Below the pieces are notes generated by a model. The model was not told where the DNA came from and searched no databases. It saw only the letters and a program-made list of their open reading frames with translations. DNA of 64,000 nt from Serinus canaria (taxonomy: Eukaryota > Chordata > Aves > Passeriformes > Fringillidae): assembly GCF_022539315.1 (NCBI RefSeq), contig NC_066313.1, forward strand, positions 73,039,934 to 73,103,933, in the 5' to 3' direction. How positions within the stretch are numbered: position 1 is the stretch's first letter; each line of letters begins with the position of its first letter. Shown here piece after piece: positions 58,397-64,000 of the stretch. Made by a program: the position numbers and the translations under genes.

Positions 58397-61300
58397 GAAT
58401 GGGGATGACAGCCAGTGTGTGGATGGCTTTACCTGTGCAAATTGTCTCAACTCCCTTGATAGTCAGTGGAGAGAAATAGGAACTCTCCAGGTACAGCATA
58501 TTTCCTAATTTAGAGCAGGTTAGATGAATACATCCTACGAGTGGCTCCTCTCCTCTATTGACTGTGCAAGAAATGAAGATGAAGCCTATCAGATGCATGT
58601 CACAGATATCTAAAGTTAGGTACAGTGATATCACAATATATCAGAGTGATCACAACCAGAAAGAGTGATGTTGCCACTATCCCATGATAATAGAAGCTAT
58701 TTCTTCTTCATGTTTTAAGGACATGTCATTCCTTCCATGTTCAGAGTCCTCTACCTAAATTTCTGTGTGGGCTTTTGTTTTTTCACATTTTTTGTTTTGT
58801 TGGGTTTTTTTTTAATTTATAGGCACAGTGTATGGGAATATTACTCTTCTTCTATTTGTATATATCAGGAGATTTCAGGTCCTAGAATTGCCTCTCACAT
58901 TCAAAAAAATGGTTGAAGGATGACAGTACTGAGTACCTCACTGTTAGATTTCCAGATGCAGATTTCACTTAACAGAAACACAATAGATTAAATACTAATT
59001 TTCTGGTTATTTTCTTCCAGTCTTTTACATTCCAGTTAACACATTAGCCTCTGTTATGTTGAATACTATCAATGCTCCCTAGTCTGAGAGATATTATAAT
59101 GCATCTGGCTGGTACAAAATGCTTCTGCTGTGTTTTAAGTATAACATTATGCAGCCAATGAGATTTTAATGGCTCTTTATCGCAGCTGGACTCCAGTAAT
59201 AAGTGCATCAAGACTTCAGACACATTCTCCTTATATGTGACTGAGGACAGTGAAGGAACCCAAATACATGGGACATGTAATGAGATTATTTTGATCTACA
59301 GTAGAATAGCCAGTGCCTCAGCACTATTTTCAAACTCCTCGGAAGGAATTAAACTTGGCTCACCTCAGATTTTAATGCAACATAAAATTGATATTAGGCT
59401 AATTTTATAGATATAGCAGCAAACCTTCAAATTTTTTGTCTCCAAATATTCATGAAATCTCTGGTCGTTGAGCTTTTTCAATCACAAATGATAATGAAGC
59501 CATCTGCTTTAGAGATGTGAGAGATCATCAGGTATCAGGTTTCCTATTCTTTCAGATTTCATTAGAACTATGATTTAAAAGAGAAGTTGACCTAGAATTT
59601 GTTTATTATTTTGGTGACTGACTGTTTTTTGTCTTTTTTTTAAATTGTAGGCATCTTTTCACCTTTTTAAAATCATCCTTACTGCACATAATACAGCCCA
59701 AGTGATTTGTGTGCATGTGTGAGCACAAACTTATGTCTGTTGTGAAATAACATTGCACAAATATGAACACATTTGTCTTTCACTTTTATTGAAGAGTATG
59801 GAATTGAAAAAGTAAACTGAGAGCAATCCTTGGCCTGCAAGTTATTGCATGTTTTAGATCATGGAAATAAAAGCCATTTTCAGTGACAGTGGAAACAAAG
59901 TTAAATGTGAAAGAGCAACTCTTAGCTCTTTTCACGTTGCATTTTACAAAACAGACTGATAAAAGCAGTTTTGTTCTTCCTTTTATGAATTTCGTGTAAG
60001 CAACAAATTCAGAGATGATTGCAAATCACAGAAAATACAGGAAAATCTCTCAGAAAGGAAAATTTCTCATCTCTTTTGGTAAACACTAATAACTTTACCT
60101 CTAAAACAACACTATTCTCAATGGCTCATTCCCATTTACCTCGCTGAGATACAGAACTAAAGGCTACAAGGCTCTCTATTTTGCATTTGGTTTCTTGGTA
60201 AAATGTTTGAGTGTGAAAGTTGAAGGAATTTGATGCTGTAATGCTGCTGTAGAGTAATGCTGGATGCCACACTGGAGGTACTTGATATTTATCTTTCTCA
60301 GAAACGAAGATGCAGGTGTGTATTTGGGTTAGCCCCATGTTTTGGACACTCAGGAAGTGTCTACATTCATATTGACTTAGCTTTTCACTAAAAAGAAAAA
60401 TATCTCTTCACTTACCCTTTTTTGCAGCATGCATATATGAATTTGTGTTTATTTCTTCTGCATAGCAGTGTTGTCTGGAAGAATAATTTCTGGGTTTTGT
60501 GGTTTGTTTTTTAGTTGCTTTTTTTTCGTTCCATGTACAGCTGGTTCTGTAAAATGCAGAATAAGTCTCTTCTATGGTATTTTTTTGTTTCTACTTTCAG
60601 TCAAATGTGATGCCCCGAAGCAGTGCTGGTGGCAAGTATTGCAGAGCTTAAACATTACTGTTGTGGCTTCTCCAGCCCATTCTGTCAGGAAGTTTCCACT
60701 CTTCCTGAACAAGGAAGGGCCCTTATTCATTGTGAGGGTGGTCTGCCCTGTGGAAATGGCAGAACAATCCTGCACAAGCCTTGTGCTCCAGTAGAGACAC
60801 TGAATGTTTTGAAGTCCATACTATAACTGACAAAATGATAAGTGAGTATTTCATGAGAGGTAAGGTGGTCAGTCGATGTTGTAACACTGTTTTTATGGCT
60901 TAAGTTAACCAAGCTTCAGCTTCCTTACCACTTTTAAAATAGCTGGGGTGCTTTCTATGAATAACACCCCAGTCTGAAGCCCCTTTTCCCTTCCCTTTCT
61001 GTTATATATTGTTGTAGGTAGTTTGACTGGAAGTTAATGCTTAACCACAGTAAGGGGTTCCTCTGCATCACACACAAGCAGGGGTTAGCAGGTTTTTGAA
61101 AATGGTATTTTAACCTCTTACCCCTGGAAAGCATAATGAAAAAACCAAGAAGCTCTGTCCTGGCTGGAGCTATCCTTGCTCATTGTCCATAGTACTTATG
61201 GCATACAGTGGCAGTGTCAGTTAGCAACCAATATTATAAAATTCAACTTACAAACTCTTCCCACACAAAAATCAAACCCCCTTGAGGTACCTGCACATCA

Positions 61301-63716
61301 TGTTTCCCCATCCCTCTGCCTTACTCAAAATCATGAGTGGCATGGAATGTGGGGGAAAATGAGCCATTTTTGGAGAAATTCTTGCTTCACTGATTTGGAG
61401 ATTCACTCCTGAACAACCAGAAGATTCTGTTAAAGTGACAGAATACTTACAAGGATATTTGCATTTTGGGCCTAAAGGAAAATTCTGTTGTTTTTTTTTT
61501 TGTTAATGAAAATTTGGATTTGGGAAAATGCACTGTAATTAAATTGTCTTGTTATCTGCTGTTTGCTGTTATGCTAAATGTTATCAAAGTTAATCAAATG
61601 TGCTTAAACTATTTTGTTGAGAAAAATGTTCCCATGATTAGTTTTTATTCTTTCAGATTCTCAGGGTGTTATTTTCCCTCCAGATTGCACACACTGAATT
61701 GCAGGGGGGGAATTCACTCACCTTACAATAGACATGTGTGCCATTTGAGATGTTTCAGCATTCCCAAGACACATGCAGAGGTTAGGCAAATATGATACAG
61801 TCAGAAGGAACAATCTCACATTTTTGAAAATAATGGCATACCTTTACATTTCAGCAACTGATTCATATGCTGAATGTCTGCTTATAAGCAACATTTTTTG
61901 ATAAACACTCTTCATGCCTTATGAAATGCCACCAGTTATTCCTCCTGGCCTTCAGATATCTCTGCAAAAGGGCATGGTTCAGACAGAGGTCCCATGTAAG
62001 CCTCATTAGCTCTGTGGGGACAACTTAAATGTGCTAAAAAACCTCAAATGGCACCAGACTCCTCTACATCAATAACTGAAGTGAGGATAAGCTTTTTCAA
62101 GAGCAGAATAAGAGATATGGACTGAAAACCTAGGAATGATGGTTATCTTCAGCACACATGGAAAAGGCAGTTTCTTTGTGCTCAAATGGCAAAAGAAAGG
62201 ACACATCAGTTCAAAACACAGCAGACCGGGTTTTGAGTGACTGTGGAGTAGTCAGGTGTGCCACGTGGATTTAGCAGCACATGACACACATAGCAGAGCA
62301 GAAATGGATTGACATTTCTGGTTTGGATTGGTGAGTATGGAAGGTGTAAAAGTTTCAGCTGATGTCTGCAGAAAAATTATACAAATACCAAGGAGTCCTG
62401 TGCTGAGGATGCTGAAGTGAATCCAAACTGGAGTTGTCTAAGCTGCATTCAAGAGCTGCAGCATCCAGTACATTTGTCTGCATGCCTTTCTTCATGTTGT
62501 GGAAGATGGAGAAGGGGAAGTTGGACACTACGTTTAAACCTAGAGAGTGTAAAGTGTGATCTCAGAGTCCTCAGCCATGGAGGTCAGGAGGATTAATCAC
62601 TTAGAGCAGTAAGCACTAGGGATAAGGCAGAGGGAAAGTAATGGGAAGAAGACAAATTGGATATTTTGAGATTGGTTTTTTTGTCAGTAAAAAAATGGCA
62701 ATAAAATAAATCTTCAGAGGTGGGGTTTCTCATCAGTAGGAAGCTAATTCATGCTTGAATATACCTGACTTTTTTTTTTTCCTGAGTTTTTGGAAGGGAT
62801 TTTTTTTTTTAAAGCAGTGTTTATTTTCCTGCTCAGATTTGAAATAATGCATTTTCACTGATGTAAAAGCTAGAATCTGCACATAAATGGCAGTCTTTCA
62901 ACATCACCACAGGAAAATTTCATTTTCTCATCCAAGGATGATATTATTACATACACTTAATACTGAATGAAGTATAAACCAGAATATTTTATTTAAATGC
63001 AAATTTTGAAAAATGACTGCAAGAGTATCTCCAAGTTCATTTAGTATCAAAATGCTGTTATTGGGTAAAATGGATAAACACTTCACCAAACAATAATTCA
63101 GCTTCTCTCTCTATATATATATATTTTTAACATAAATTTTTTGAACTAGTTTAAAAGCTAAGCTACTCAAAACATCTTTATTTATGAGAAGCAATTTTTG
63201 AACAGAACATAATTCTGTAAGTCCTTAATTTCATTTTGGATTCTGCTTGAGAAATAAAAGCATGAATGTTTGGTGCCCTTGTTATATGAGATATTTATCA
63301 AGGAAATTGCCATTGGTGTGTCTGCCAGTATGGTGCAAGGACATTGCTTTTCTAATCCAAATTTCTCTCCAGTCGATTATTACTACATATTTTCCTTGTT
63401 CTTGGTGCCTGATATTGTTTACTTGATGTTGGAGTTAATACACTGAGCTAGAAAAGTTTTTTTGTTTGTTTGTTGTTTGATTTTTTTTGGGGTTTTTCAT
63501 ACATTTTTATTTAAAGAAAGAATAATTTTTTCCTTTTTGAACCCAAAAGAGGACTCAACCAAAGGCAATAAAATGGTAGTGCTCCACTCTCTTTCTTATT
63601 TCCTTTTGCTATTAAAAAAAAAGATGCTTCAGTAATAGCTTCTAGTATACTAAAATACAAGTAATGTGCCATGCTCAGTACTCTTGTTTTTATTTCAGTA
63701 CTTTTTTCAGTACTCA
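58397..63716. other. Intron sequence; low-complexity patches
   Basis: AT-rich sequence with T/G-rich patches at about 58777-58815 and 63458-63497, and a (CT)n(AT)n microsatellite at about 63104-63125. Open frames reach about 109 codons and are unrecognised. A splice-acceptor-like ctactttcag ends at 60600, but no known exon follows. Confidence 0.45.
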
Positions 63717-64000
63717 CAAAACTGGTGAAGAGTCTGGAGCACAAGTCTTATGAGGATTGGCTGAGGGAGCTGGGGGTGTTTAGCCTGGAGAAAAGGGGAC
63801 TGGGGAGAGTCCCTACCAATCTCTACAACTACTGGAAAAAGGGTAACAAGGTGGGATGGTCTCTTCTCCAAGGTAACAAGTAACAAGTGACAGTCTCTTC
63901 TCCAAGGTAACAGTGAGAGGAAGAAATTACCTCAAGTTGTGCCAGGTAGGTTTACTTTGGATATTAGAACTCATGAAAGGGTTGTCATGAAAAGGGTTGT
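63717..64000 (+). mobile_element. CR1 LINE, sense, truncated by window end
   Basis: Starts abruptly in the CR1 3' coding region: gtctggagcacaagtcttat, then ggctgagggagctgggggtg, ctctacaactactgg and caagttgtgccaggtagg. The copy is 5'-truncated, and its 3' end lies past the window. It holds a 34-bp tandem duplication starting at 63859 (20 exact bases repeated at 63893) and a 14/15-bp duplication at 63972-64000. The fit to the remembered CR1 consensus is high, so it is younger than the antisense copies at 2310 or 54300. Confidence 0.9.

Noticed and set aside
58250..58634. Arg/Glu/Lys-rich minus-strand frames
   Set aside because: Created by the homopyrimidine tract; no protein-like sequence outside it.
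60581..60640. Acceptor-like pyrimidine tract and CAG before a possible exon
   Set aside because: No recognisable glypican or other protein sequence follows, and no matching donor decides an end.

Overview
The window is AT-rich vertebrate nuclear DNA, almost entirely intron. It comes from a bird, most likely a songbird. The evidence is several chicken-repeat-1 (CR1) LINE copies of different ages, LTRs that resemble (from memory) passerine endogenous retrovirus families, a possible MIR-type SINE relic, and one well-conserved vertebrate exon. There are no bacterial genes, operons, CRISPR arrays, tRNAs or rRNAs. The short open frames scattered through it are of the size expected by chance in AT-rich DNA.

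The only functional coding sequence I can support is a 159-bp exon at 38966-39124 on the + strand. It encodes a cysteine-containing segment of a glypican and matches glypican-6 (GPC6), exon 2. It has a good acceptor, a usable donor and phase-1 junctions at both ends. So 1-38965 is the downstream part of GPC6 intron 1 and 39125-64000 is the start of intron 2. GPC6 is known for very large introns, which fits one small exon in 64 kb.

Intron 1 segment: a GT-rich tract (1-115), an old antisense CR1 (about 2310-3420), a solo LTR with a 6-bp target duplication (5682-6069), an old antisense CR1 scrap (about 8785-8960), a decayed 202-codon frame on the minus strand that may be a retrocopy (11802-12407), the 5' part of an ERVK-like LTR (17673-about 17940), a near-complete ERV LTR (about 23575-24401), two clear antisense CR1s (about 28081-28902 and 33381-34175), and an A/C-rich tract (about 35590-35707). 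A perfect 13-bp hairpin lies about 90 nt upstream of the exon.

Intron 2 segment: an antisense CR1 (about 41784-42330), a T-rich tract near 46000, a MIR-like relic and an old antisense CR1 (54001-54720), a CR1 reverse-transcriptase fragment (about 57110-57500), an ill-defined repeat-like block with a homopyrimidine tract (57795-58396), and a sense CR1 that runs off the window end (63717-64000).

I found no undescribed gene system. The items most worth a second look are the broken minus-strand frame at 11802-12407, the hairpin beside the exon, and the fact that all three LTRs lie in the sense orientation of the host gene.
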